DNA of 10,389 nt from Acidiferrobacteraceae bacterium (GTDB taxonomy: Bacteria > Pseudomonadota > Gammaproteobacteria > Arenicellales > UBA868). Within the stretch, counting starts at the first letter, position 1. Every line of letters begins with the position of its first letter. The notes under the pieces were generated by a model, which was not told the DNA's origin, did not search any database, and saw nothing but the letters and a program-made list of their open reading frames with translations. The position numbers and the translations under genes were made by a program. Location: positions 1 to 10,389 of the forward strand of contig PBJL01000013.1 in NCBI GenBank assembly GCA_002721105.1, given 5' to 3'. Positions 1-6,162 of the stretch are shown here, piece by piece.

Positions 1-283
1 CCGCCTGTTGCGCCGCCCATGACTGCAACGATGGATAAGAATCCACAAAACTGAATTTTCCAGGAGTGACATCTCCCATAATGCCAGTGATGATATGACT
101 CGTAATCCCGCTCCCCTCGACATTGTTATTTACGAAAGTCACCCATTTAGAATTATGGAGGCGCACATCATCCATTGTTTTCTCCTTCTTGAGTTCGCAG
201 GAATAAACAGATCGATAGTCATCAGCATTAGCCGCTACCCATGTTCCAAATACGGCACTAATCAATAAAATTATTTTTTTCAT
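1..283 (-). CDS. Secreted protein, N-terminal part (gene runs off the left edge)
   Basis: Read on the minus strand from ATG at 283, this gives 94 residues with no stop before the window edge. Residues 1-20 (MKKIILLISAVFGTWVAANA) form a typical Sec signal peptide, so the product is probably periplasmic or secreted. The mature start contains Cys29-Glu-Leu, then T-M-D-D-V at 36-40 and an Asn at 44. This matches the first repeat of the protein at 1121-1897 (Cys44-Glu-Leu, S-L-D-D-V at 51-55, Asn59), and both later carry a histidine stretch followed by a Trp-containing segment. The two are therefore probable paralogs in opposite orientation. I do not recognise a named family; a ferredoxin-like alpha/beta fold is a guess. 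Ribosome binding is weak (a GAGAA about 10 bases before the ATG). Confident it is a gene; function unknown. Confidence 0.75.
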   Translation of the reverse strand, partial: MKKIILLISAVFGTWVAANADDYRSVYSCELKKEKTMDDVRLHNSKWVTFVNNNVEGSGITSHIITGIMGDVTPGKFSFVDSYPSLQSWAAQQA

Positions 284-328
284 TCGAAGTTTTCTCGTGT
301 ATTTAAAAGATTAATCGGACTGGTTATT

Positions 329-340
329 TATAACGTTATA
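329..340. promoter_or_regulatory. 12-bp perfect palindrome TATAACGTTATA in divergent promoter region
   Basis: TATAACGTTATA reads the same on both strands and lies 46 bases upstream of the minus-strand start at 283. A TATAAA (-10-like on the minus strand, 332 to 327) overlaps it, but no good -35 box sits at the right distance. It could be an operator for a dimeric regulator or just an AT-rich promoter core. Confidence 0.3.
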
Positions 341-363
341 GATAGGGAGCAATTACAATACAT

Positions 364-413
364 TCTCACTGCACCTCAACAATCGATCTATATCGGTCCA
401 GTTTGTTGTGAGA
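364..413. repeat. Imperfect inverted repeat in the divergent intergenic region
   Basis: CAACAA (377-382) pairs with TTGTTG (403-408), with a further CGAT/ATCG pair inside (384-387, 392-395). TCTCA at 364-368 can pair with TGAGA at 409-413 if eight bases are looped out. It lies between the outward-facing genes at 283 and 528. It could be an operator or a 5' leader structure; the arms are short, so chance is possible. Confidence 0.25.
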
Positions 414-501
414 GATTGTCGCATAGGCTATACATCATCAATGGTACAAATGAACTATGTACTTTCAATAACCGAGTAATCACGCTCACTAATCAATCCA
501 T

Positions 502-526
502 AACCACTATAGAGTGAACCACTATA
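502..526 (+). repeat. 10-bp direct repeat abutting a start codon
   Basis: AACCACTATA occurs at 502-511 and again at 517-526, separated by GAGTG. The second copy ends one base before the ATG at 528, and the intervening GAGTG is the only ribosome-binding-site-like sequence. The repeat therefore brackets the translation initiation region of the NTF2-like gene. Confidence 0.6.
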
Positions 527-527
527 A

Positions 528-986
528 ATGACACATGCATCTAAACTCATGAGGTTGTTAAGCCTATTTCTGATTTCTCTGCCATTGAATATAGCCGCTA
601 ATGGATGGACCGCTGAACAAGAAGAAGTTTTAGCCTTTCAGATACATTGCCAGTCCACACAGAATGCTGATGAATGGATGGAATGCTTTCACGATGATTT
701 TAAAGGTCTTGGAATGAATCTGGGACCTATGCCTACCAATAAGAATGATAGGCGAAATCTAGATTCCGCGGATCGAGAAACCTTTGCCCGCGAACTTATC
801 CTGCTAAAACCTTTATCGATATACGTAAACGGTAATTTTGCGATAGTCAATTACGTCGTTCAGCAACAACAAACTAACAAAAAAACAGGCGAAGAAACGA
901 TACAGGTATCACGCTGGATGGATGTACTACTAAAAGACAACGGGAAATGGTCATGGATTTCTGATCACGGCGTCACTGGTCCATAG
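528..986 (+). CDS. Secreted NTF2/SnoaL-like (DUF4440-type) protein
   Basis: A 152-residue protein. After a short polar start, residues 8-24 form a hydrophobic signal segment ending around ANG, so it is likely exported; a second ATG at 549 would give a tidier signal peptide but has no ribosome binding site. The mature part fits the cone-shaped NTF2-like fold: an N-terminal helix (EEVLAFQIHCQSTQNADEWM), a loop region with Asp/Phe, then long strands around IYVNGNFAIVNYVVQQQ and a final VSRWMDVLLKDNGKWSWISD strand pair. This W-x-D-x-L-x-K-x(2)-G-K-W ending is typical of DUF4440/SnoaL-like proteins, which range from ketosteroid-isomerase-like enzymes to binding proteins. I see no clear catalytic dyad. 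Fold assignment is moderate; function is unknown. It precedes another exported protein on the same strand after a 134-base gap. Confidence 0.75.
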   Translation: MTHASKLMRLLSLFLISLPLNIAANGWTAEQEEVLAFQIHCQSTQNADEWMECFHDDFKGLGMNLGPMPTNKNDRRNLDSADRETFARELILLKPLSIYVNGNFAIVNYVVQQQQTNKKTGEETIQVSRWMDVLLKDNGKWSWISDHGVTGP

Positions 987-991
987 TAGTC

Positions 992-1019
992 ATGACATAT
1001 TGAGACTGCCTGTTATACA
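992..1019 (+). promoter_or_regulatory. Candidate sigma70-type promoter for the gene at 1121
   Basis: ATGACA (992-997; five of six match TTGACA) is followed after 16 bases by TATACA (1014-1019; four of six match TATAAT). It begins just downstream of the stop codon at 986 and would leave a leader of about 95 bases before the ATG at 1121. Recognised by eye only. Confidence 0.35.
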
Positions 1020-1111
1020 CCATGGCGTATCACGGGATACCTACTATCACAACATGTAGTTTTAGTCACCACCAAAACACGGTACGCTCTCCCCTACAAA
1101 TAGCTCACATT

Positions 1112-1115
1112 AGGA
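1112..1115 (+). promoter_or_regulatory. Ribosome binding site deciding the start at 1121
   Basis: AGGA sits five bases before ATG 1121, directly in front of a coding signal peptide. The frame is open further upstream to an ATG at 1022, but that one has no ribosome binding site and would bury the signal peptide 33 residues inside the protein. Confidence 0.6.
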
Positions 1116-1120
1116 CAGAA

Positions 1121-1897
1121 ATGAACAAACTAAGAACATTAATCTTGGTGATATCCACTTTGGTCGTCAGTAACGGATTTGCTGCTAACGCAGGTGCAAA
1201 TTATAGAGATATTCCAACAGACCAAAATATGGGCCTACAACTTGATCTTTGCGAGCTGAATGAGGGCTACAGCCTTGATGACGTCGCAAAGATCAATAAA
1301 CGCTTAAGCGAAGGTTTCGCGAAATTGGATATCAATGCCACTATTATGCACCTCACACCATTCTTTACCCGAGGTGCACTCTTCGATCCTAGACCGGACT
1401 ACGCCACTATGATCGTCGCCCCTATTCCCGAATTCGGCAGCGGGTGGGACAAATGGACCACGTCTGAAGAGGCGTCGGAATTAGTCGCCGATAGCGAAGA
1501 GGTTAGTCGTTGTATCGCTAAATTCCACCAGGGGATACCTAAGCATTTTAATGTTGACGAAATACAAAGTACCGACCGGCGTATCCTAACTTTTCAGTGG
1601 TGTTCCAGACGACCAGGTGTATCAATCGAGCAACTCCGTGATAGGCATGATAACTACCTACAATCAATCGGAGAGGAGTTCCCTGCAGCAACATGGCATA
1701 TTCTTGTTCCTCGACTCGGCGGTGGACCTGGAGATTGGGCACATATGCAAACATACACCAGTGCCGCTTCTTTGATGAGTAATGAATCTCGTCTAGCTGC
1801 AGGTGGCTTCCGAAGCTACAACGACTACCACAATACATATGTTGATTGTGGTGACACCAACGTCTGGAACGGCACATACGTGCACAAGCGCAAGTGA
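1121..1897 (+). CDS. Secreted protein with two internal repeats, function unknown
   Basis: A 258-residue protein starting at ATG 1121, chosen over an in-frame ATG at 1022 because of the AGGA site and because residues 1-22 (hydrophobic LILVISTLVV, then NGFAA) form a signal peptide. The mature part looks like two related modules. Module 1, about 40-135, begins with Cys44 and S-L-D-D-V, then has His77 and a Trp/aromatic-rich segment. Module 2, about 155-255, begins with Cys161 and V-S-I-E-Q-L, then Trp192-His193 and D-W-A-H-M. Each module ends near another cysteine (131 and 243), which suggests one disulfide per module in the periplasm. Module 1 also resembles the truncated minus-strand protein at 1-283. 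The pattern could be a duplicated ferredoxin-like (dimeric alpha/beta barrel) fold, as in antibiotic-biosynthesis-monooxygenase-type domains; this is inference. Function not recognised. Confidence 0.8.
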   Translation: MNKLRTLILVISTLVVSNGFAANAGANYRDIPTDQNMGLQLDLCELNEGYSLDDVAKINKRLSEGFAKLDINATIMHLTPFFTRGALFDPRPDYATMIVAPIPEFGSGWDKWTTSEEASELVADSEEVSRCIAKFHQGIPKHFNVDEIQSTDRRILTFQWCSRRPGVSIEQLRDRHDNYLQSIGEEFPAATWHILVPRLGGGPGDWAHMQTYTSAASLMSNESRLAAGGFRSYNDYHNTYVDCGDTNVWNGTYVHKRK

Positions 1898-1901
1898 TAT
1901 A

Positions 1902-1917
1902 GGCTCGCAAGCGAGCC
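1902..1917. repeat. GC-rich inverted repeat after the two-repeat gene
   Basis: GGCTCGCAAGCGAGCC is self-complementary: a six-bp stem (seven with the inner C-G) around CAAG, starting five bases after the stop at 1897. It is placed like a terminator, but the following bases (AAACATTCC) have no T-run on the plus strand, so it may act only as an RNA 3'-end protector. The convergent gene ends at 2180; the remaining bases between (1918-2179) show nothing else. Confidence 0.45.
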
Positions 1918-2179
1918 AAACATTCCACAGAGGTAGGACGAAGTTGAGTAGGGGTGATCTCAAAAAAACAGATCCCTCTACAACACCCATAAATTAGCGC
2001 TAACCACATCTAATCCGAGAATCATCGTTGTACCAATGGCGTCCCACTTTCGTTTTGACAACATACTTCCGCCAAACGAAATTAACCGTAGATCTCTTTA
2101 ATAGGCATTTCGCCATAATCACCGGCAGTGAGTATTGAGTCTTTGAGATTGCTCGAACCGCCTCCCAGTCCAATAAATC

Positions 2180-2710
2180 TTAGAGTTTCGAGGTTGCTTC
2201 AGCCAATATTGGCTTTAACTGCACCTCTATCTTCTCACCGACATTGGTTTCAATGCGTATAAAAAAAATATTTTCATCAGCGAGCTGATAGCTCAGACTT
2301 CGGTGAGAACCACTACTAACACCACGAAAAAATACATATTTATCCCCAATTTCAGTTAATTCAAATTTGTGAATCTGAGAATGAGAGGAACTGATTCTGT
2401 CCGGTTCTAACGAATTGTTAAAGATTTGTAGGTTCAGTTCCAGACTACCGTTGATTTCTCTGACGTGAATAATTTCAACAAACCTTGTATCTGATTTTTC
2501 TGAAGAGCGCACCAGGGCCGTAATGGTTCCAGAACGGGGAGAAAGCCACGTTTGTTCCAGCAACCCATCATCATGCGGTCCCTGCCTTTGTCCAGCGAGC
2601 CAGTTTAGTGCGTTTATTGACAATTTCGGATTTTCCTCTCCGCCAATAACCGCAGTAGCTAATACAACAATGATAGTCAATATGGTCGAAGAGCTTTGGA
2701 AACTTCTCAT
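2180..2710 (-). CDS. Exported DUF6265-like protein
   Basis: A 176-residue protein read from ATG at 2710. Residues 1-24 form a signal peptide (hydrophobic ILTIIVVLATAVIG followed by GEE). After it comes L-N-W-L-A-G at 35-40, then E-Q-T-W at 52-55, P-R-S-G at 58-61 and a strand T-I-T-A-L-V-R. This is the layout of the DUF6265 family (WLAG...EE.W..P.GG.M.G..R), small beta-rich, possibly lipocalin-like proteins of unknown role. The aromatic residue usually following WLAG is absent (QRQG here), and the G-G-x-M core is degenerate, so it is a divergent member. The rest predicts as beta strands with an E-L-N-L-Q-I-F segment. The nearest purine-rich ribosome site, AGGAAAG, lies about 15 bases upstream, which is long. 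It converges with the gene at 1121-1897 and diverges from the gene at 3065. Confidence 0.75.
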   Translation of the reverse strand: MRSFQSSSTILTIIVVLATAVIGGEENPKLSINALNWLAGQRQGPHDDGLLEQTWLSPRSGTITALVRSSEKSDTRFVEIIHVREINGSLELNLQIFNNSLEPDRISSSHSQIHKFELTEIGDKYVFFRGVSSGSHRSLSYQLADENIFFIRIETNVGEKIEVQLKPILAEATSKL

Positions 2711-2864
2711 TTACTTAATTACCACTTTCCTTTTTTCTGGAACCACAAGTAATCTGCCACGTTCGACCTTAAAACAACTTCTATAAAGTGCCAGAACGGC
2801 TGCTTTCGCATTCAATCTTAAGGGAATATCTAATATCTACAAATAAATGAAAACCACCATACCA

Positions 2865-2884
2865 CCCGCACAATATAATGCGGG
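2865..2884. repeat. Inverted repeat CCCGCA/TGCGGG
   Basis: CCCGCA (2865-2870) and TGCGGG (2879-2884) form a six-bp perfect stem around the AT-only-but-one loop CAATATAA. It lies midway in the divergent promoter region, not at a gene end, and has no T-run on the plus side. An operator-type site is more likely than a terminator. Confidence 0.35.
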
Positions 2885-3053
2885 AGAAAAATAGCCATAC
2901 AGTTAAATCAGACATCGGAATACGGTTGAACATACAAACCATGCTCTACACTTTCTTCTTTAGGTACTGGCTGTAGCAATGCACTGAGTCAACATTCGCA
3001 ATATTTTTTGCTGAAATGGCGAAAACTTACGGGCAGGATTAGGATCGAAAACC

Positions 3054-3060
3054 GGAGGAA
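3054..3060 (+). promoter_or_regulatory. Strong ribosome binding site deciding the start at 3065
   Basis: GGAGGAA ends four bases before ATG 3065. The frame stays open upstream to an ATG at 3008 with no such site, and only the 3065 start places the signal peptide at the N-terminus. A second ATG at 3061 is out of frame. Confidence 0.75.
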
Positions 3061-3064
3061 ATGT

Positions 3065-3430
3065 ATGCATCGAGTACTGATACTAGCATTGGTTGTATCC
3101 GTTCCATCTAGCTGGGCTGCCAAGTTGGAAGGTATAAATTTTGACAAGGTGCTTGTCTGCGAAGACGGACGGAACTTTCCAATTCGTTTTTTAAACGGGG
3201 ATCCTACACGGGTATGGGTTTTTGAGAAGGACAGAGGCGACTGGTTTCCTTCTAAAATAACGAAAGAACCCGAACACATATTCTGGAAAGACCTCCATCC
3301 GACACACTATACGTTAAACCGGAAAACCCTGACTTTAGAAACGCTATCCAACCAAACGCAGTGCAAACTCGTAGATGGGATAGCCTTTCGGCAAATCTGG
3401 GCTGATCGGTATAAAGGCAACCAGTTATAG
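3065..3430 (+). CDS. Small periplasmic protein, first of a tandem paralog pair
   Basis: A 121-residue protein. Residues 1-18 (MHRVLILALVVSVPSSWA) are a clear signal peptide with cleavage expected after SWA. The mature 103 residues contain N-F-D-K at 25-28, Cys32, R-V-W-V-F at 49-53, E-H-I-F-W-K at 70-75, T-L-N-R-K-T-L-T-L-E at 83-92 and Cys100. The same blocks recur in order in the next gene, including F26-D27-K28 and Cys32 at identical positions, so the two arose by duplication. The paired cysteines suggest one disulfide; the strand-rich pattern suggests a small beta domain. I do not recognise a named family. It heads a probable operon: the next start is eight bases after this stop and overlaps its ribosome site. 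Confidence 0.8.
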   Translation: MHRVLILALVVSVPSSWAAKLEGINFDKVLVCEDGRNFPIRFLNGDPTRVWVFEKDRGDWFPSKITKEPEHIFWKDLHPTHYTLNRKTLTLETLSNQTQCKLVDGIAFRQIWADRYKGNQL

Positions 3431-3438
3431 GAATCACA

Positions 3439-3876
3439 ATGAAACGATTATTCGTTCTAGCAATTCTTCTCACAGCTCCAATCAGTTGGGTTGCAGAATT
3501 CAAATACGTGGATTTCGATAAAGGCTTTATTTGTAATTCGGAAAATAATAGATACGTCGTATTGATAGAAACGTACTTGTGGCTTGATGTGCCCGACAAG
3601 GTCTGGGTCTCCTACGACGCAGATTTTAGCCAAGTCCATAGAGTAAAAGTAGACATAAACGAGAACCATATATCTTGGAAACACAACGATTTTTTTTCTC
3701 CTGCTACTCTCCAAACTACGGGAATCAAATCAACTCTAAATCATCAACTTGACTTAATAAATCTCGAAATAACCTCCACAAATGTCGATACAGCAGAGCA
3801 GCACCAAATCCTTTATTGTGATCTGAAGTCCAAGAAAGATTTTAGTGAACTGGTAGCAAGTCAATCACGCGACTGA
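3439..3876 (+). CDS. Small periplasmic protein, second of a tandem paralog pair
   Basis: A 145-residue protein with signal peptide residues 1-19 (MKRLFVLAILLTAPISWVA). It shares with its upstream neighbour D-F-D-K at 25-28, Cys32, K-V-W-V-S at 54-58, N-H-I-S-W-K at 76-81, a T-L-N-H block at 99-102 and a late cysteine (Cys127). It is about 24 residues longer, mainly through an insertion before Cys127 and an extended C-terminus ending in SQSRD. Identity is limited outside these blocks, so the duplication is not recent. Ribosome site AGGAA overlaps the previous stop codon, so translation is probably coupled. Function unknown; both are likely periplasmic. Confidence 0.8.
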   Translation: MKRLFVLAILLTAPISWVAEFKYVDFDKGFICNSENNRYVVLIETYLWLDVPDKVWVSYDADFSQVHRVKVDINENHISWKHNDFFSPATLQTTGIKSTLNHQLDLINLEITSTNVDTAEQHQILYCDLKSKKDFSELVASQSRD

Positions 3877-3897
3877 CATCAGATGTAGGAGCCAGGC

Positions 3898-4221
3898 ATG
3901 GGAAAATGGATCTGCTTAATCATTATCACCGCAATGAGTGGGTGTTCAACTACCCCTACTAGCCATCCCAAAACGATCATCGTCGTAGAAGCCGAGGAAC
4001 ATTATCGTTTGGATTGCAACAGATTGGGACTTGCCAGCGGTCACGATATACATGGCAAAGATTTGGATAAGGCATTAGCCGAAGTAGCAAACAACGCGGA
4101 TGCTATCGGCGCCAATGCTGTAACTGTTTTAACCCGCGACAATACCGGAGGTTACGTTTTTGTAGTTGCTTTATCTTGTGACGAAGAAAAACTGGCTCGG
4201 CATAGCAGAAAAGAAATCTAA
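3898..4221 (+). CDS. Lipoprotein, DUF4156/RcsF-like
   Basis: A 107-residue protein whose N-terminus (hydrophobic WICLIIITAM then S-G-Cys16-S) is a lipoprotein signal. Serine at +2 predicts sorting to the outer membrane. The mature part carries Cys39-N-R-L-G-L-A-S-G, a helix D-L-D-K-A-L-A-E-V-A-N-N-A, then A-I-G-A-N-A-V-T-V and a final strand ending in L-S-Cys. The combination of C-x2-LG-x3-G and GANAV is shared by DUF4156 lipoproteins and by RcsF, the outer-membrane stress sensor. The RcsF-like role is inference from short motifs; DUF4156-like is the safer reading. AGGAG (3887-3891) gives a well-spaced ribosome site. The gap to the paralog pair is 21 bases, so it is probably the last gene of that operon. 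Confidence 0.75.
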   Translation: MGKWICLIIITAMSGCSTTPTSHPKTIIVVEAEEHYRLDCNRLGLASGHDIHGKDLDKALAEVANNADAIGANAVTVLTRDNTGGYVFVVALSCDEEKLARHSRKEI

Positions 4222-4337
4222 GTTGGAAGCGGCCTAAAAGAATCAGCAAGAAGTTCATATCGCGACCCTATCTACGCTCTTTGGTCAGCACGCTGCGAAC
4301 CTGCCTCCGAATTTGCTATAGTCAAAGCGATCTATCT

Positions 4338-4345
4338 AGGGAGAA
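4338..4345 (+). promoter_or_regulatory. Ribosome binding site deciding the start at 4350
   Basis: AGGGAGAA lies just upstream of ATG 4350, with six bases between AGGGAG and the ATG. An in-frame ATG at 4281 would add 23 residues ahead of the FAD-binding strand, which family members start with almost at once. Confidence 0.7.
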
Positions 4346-4349
4346 CTCG

Positions 4350-5846
4350 ATGTCGACAGAACATTTTGACCTCATTATTGTCGGAGCAGGTATTTCAGGT
4401 CTTGGGGCGGCATGTCACCTTCAACGTGAGTGCCCCGAAAAGACCTACGTAATTCTTGAGGGACGCGAAAATTTCGGCGGCACCTGGGATCTCTTTAAAT
4501 ATCCGGGCATCAGGTCTGACAGCGACCTCTATACCTTCGGCTATGATTTCAAACCCTGGCATGGACAACCGATCGCAACCGCGCCAGAAATACTCCGGTA
4601 TCTATCTGAAGTCGTCGATGAAAATGATCTAGAGCGCAACATTCGTTTCAATCACTGGGTGGAAAGCGCGGACTTCTCATCCGAAGATGGGGATTGGACA
4701 GTAACCGTAAACAATGAAGGAGAGCAACGGGTCTTTACGGGCAACTTCCTCTTCATGTGCCAGGGCTACTATAACTACCAAGAAGGATATCAACCAGAAT
4801 TCAAGGGTGAAGAAGACTTTTCCGGCAAAATTATCCATCCACAACAGTGGCCTGAAAACTACGACTATACCGACAAGCAAATGGTAGTTATCGGATCAGG
4901 AGCAACAGCAGCAACAATCGTACCAGCTGTCGCTGACAAGGTTGCTCACGTAGTGCAACTGCAGCGATCCCCTAGCTATTACTTATCAATGGACAACTCC
5001 AATGAGGAGCAAATTATTCTCGATTTGCGCAAAATGGGCGTTCACGAAGACACCATTCACGCTGTGAAACTACACATGGCACTGAAGTTCGGAGAAGAGC
5101 TAACGGAGCGTTCCCTTAATCAACCCGAAGCCATGAAAAAGGAGCTGGTAGACATGGTGCGGTCAGAGCTCCCAGAGGACTTTGATGTCGAGACCCACCT
5201 GACGCCAAGTTATGGCCCCTGGAAAGAACGGCTGTGCTTGTTACCGGACGGGGATATGTTCAAGGCAATAGCAAGCGGAAAGGCATCGATAGCTACAGAT
5301 GAGATCGATCGATTTGTTCAAGACGGGATTGAACTTAAATCCGGCAGACTCCTTCAGGCAGATGTCATTGTTTCTGCAACAGGTATCGAGCTTTGTGGAC
5401 TTGGCGATGTCGACTTTTCAGTCGACGGCAAAAGTGTGAGCGTGCAAGACACATTCACTTACTATGGCATGATGATTTCCGGAATGCCTAATCTCGCATG
5501 GTCATTTGGTTATATACGAAGTTCCTGGACTTTACGCTCCGATCTTATAGCTCATTATGTCTGTCGACTATTGAAATACATGGACGAAGAAGACGTCCGA
5601 GTCTGTACACCAACACTGAGGGCCAAAGATTACGGAGCGAACGGAAAAGGATTTATAGACCCCGACGACTTCGCGCCAGGATATATGCGACGAGGAGTCG
5701 GTCGTCTTCCACAACAAAGCGGCCAGGGCCCATGGACCAATTGCCAGGACTATTACCACGAAAAAGATACGATACCTGCTCTTCGTTTTGACGACGAAGC
5801 CCTCGTCTTCGGGAAGGCTAAAGAGATGGAACTGACTGCAGACTAA
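4350..5846 (+). CDS. EthA-like flavin-containing (Baeyer-Villiger) monooxygenase
   Basis: A 498-residue cytosolic flavoenzyme expected to use FAD, NADPH and O2 to insert oxygen next to a ketone or to oxygenate a heteroatom. Visible in order: FAD-binding G12-A-G-I-S-G17 with Glu37 at the end of the second strand; E-N-F-G-G-T-W-D-L-F with Y-P-G-I-R-S-D-S-D at 51-59; the Baeyer-Villiger fingerprint F157-S-G-K-I-I-H163-P-Q-Q-W167-P; NADPH-binding G182-S-G-A-T-A187; a late S-A-T-G-I-E; and a C-terminal G-M-M-I-S-G-M-P-N block with S-S-W-T-L-R. The GGTWDLF/YPGxRSDSD wording and the C-terminal blocks are those of mycobacterial EthA (about 489 residues), so this is an EthA-subgroup enzyme. The physiological substrate is unknown; a medium-chain or cyclic ketone is plausible. 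It stands alone on the plus strand, 128 bases after the lipoprotein gene. Confidence 0.92.
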   Translation: MSTEHFDLIIVGAGISGLGAACHLQRECPEKTYVILEGRENFGGTWDLFKYPGIRSDSDLYTFGYDFKPWHGQPIATAPEILRYLSEVVDENDLERNIRFNHWVESADFSSEDGDWTVTVNNEGEQRVFTGNFLFMCQGYYNYQEGYQPEFKGEEDFSGKIIHPQQWPENYDYTDKQMVVIGSGATAATIVPAVADKVAHVVQLQRSPSYYLSMDNSNEEQIILDLRKMGVHEDTIHAVKLHMALKFGEELTERSLNQPEAMKKELVDMVRSELPEDFDVETHLTPSYGPWKERLCLLPDGDMFKAIASGKASIATDEIDRFVQDGIELKSGRLLQADVIVSATGIELCGLGDVDFSVDGKSVSVQDTFTYYGMMISGMPNLAWSFGYIRSSWTLRSDLIAHYVCRLLKYMDEEDVRVCTPTLRAKDYGANGKGFIDPDDFAPGYMRRGVGRLPQQSGQGPWTNCQDYYHEKDTIPALRFDDEALVFGKAKEMELTAD

Positions 5847-5862
5847 CGAAATATCCACTTAA

Positions 5863-5893
5863 CGATAGTGAAACTGTCGCTTCTTGTTATATT
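5863..5893 (+). terminator. Probable intrinsic terminator of the EthA-like gene
   Basis: CGATAGT (5863-5869), loop GAA, ACTGTCG (5873-5879) forms a seven-bp stem with one G-U pair, beginning 16 bases after the stop. It is followed by the T-rich stretch CTTCTTGTTATATT. The T-run is interrupted, so strength is uncertain. Confidence 0.45.
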
Positions 5894-5912
5894 GATTTTG
5901 GAGAATATAAAG

Positions 5913-5934
5913 AATGGGGCTTTGCTCCACCATT
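5913..5934 (-). terminator. Possible terminator of the minus-strand operon
   Basis: Between the convergent gene ends lies a hairpin with two alternative pairings: TGGGGC (5915-5920)/GCTCCA (5924-5929) around TTT, or the outer AATGG (5913-5917)/CCATT (5930-5934). On the minus strand it is followed by TTCTTTATATT. It is 38 bases beyond the stop of the small lipoprotein gene. Weak pairing, moderate T content. Confidence 0.35.
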
Positions 5935-5972
5935 TGAAAAATTCAATTTACTGAACATTACTTCCCGATGTT

Positions 5973-6152
5973 TTAGCTGCCATGTTTTATGCCGACCCAA
6001 CATCGTGAATCTTCCGGTCTTTCAAAGCATCTCGGTCCAAGTTGTTTTTCATGGGTAGCAGGCGTGTATTGGGTGTCAGGATTCCAGAATGAGGCACAAC
6101 CTGTTGTTGTTAAGGCCGCCAGAATCATAACGATAACGTTTTTTTTCAACAT
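5973..6152 (-). CDS. Small lipoprotein
   Basis: A 59-residue protein from ATG at 6152; a TTG immediately before it (6155) is an alternative start with a slightly better spacing to AGGAGG. Residues 2-18 are basic then hydrophobic (LKKNVIVMILAALTTTG) and lead to Cys19 in a T-T-G-C lipobox; alanine at +2 predicts the outer membrane. The mature part is only about 40 residues, with two further cysteines inside G-P-R-C-F-E-R-P-E-D-S-R-C-W. I recognise no family; the length resembles entericidin-like or other tiny lipoproteins, but the sequence does not match one. Its ribosome site overlaps the stop codon of the upstream enolase-superfamily gene, so it is probably co-expressed with an apparently unrelated enzyme. 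Confidence 0.7.
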   Translation of the reverse strand: MLKKNVIVMILAALTTTGCASFWNPDTQYTPATHEKQLGPRCFERPEDSRCWVGIKHGS

Positions 6153-6162
6153 CAATAAACTT

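Larger units (their letters stand above)
2711..3064. other. Divergent intergenic region without a gene
   Basis: About 350 bases separating the minus-strand DUF6265-like gene from the plus-strand paralog pair, so it should hold both promoters. I see a tandem 7-bp repeat AATATCT (2825-2831, 2832-2838), a hairpin at 2865-2884 and a weak TTGAAC (2926-2931) with TACACT 15 bases on. No convincing RNA gene or small coding frame is visible. Confidence 0.5.

Noticed and set aside
1027..1040. Hairpin GTATC-ACGG-GATAC before the gene at 1121
   Set aside because: Five-bp stem with no T-run; expected by chance in a window this size.
1022..1120. Upstream extension of the two-repeat protein to an ATG at 1022
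   Set aside because: No ribosome binding site, and it would bury the signal peptide; ATG 1121 with AGGA fits better.
1803..1997. Short plus-strand frame crossing the end of the two-repeat gene
   Set aside because: Translation is a Thr/Ser-rich off-frame reading; no ribosome site.
1548..2009. Open frame on the minus strand antisense to the two-repeat gene
   Set aside because: Low-complexity, cysteine-rich translation with no domain signal; it overlaps a well-supported gene.
2120..2175. GGTTCGAGC on the minus strand, resembling a tRNA T-loop
   Set aside because: The flanking bases do not form a T-stem, and no acceptor, D or anticodon arm could be folded around it.
2523..2786. Plus-strand frame opposite the DUF6265-like gene
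   Set aside because: Antisense shadow; it does not have an export signal or ribosome site, while the minus frame has a signal peptide and family motifs.
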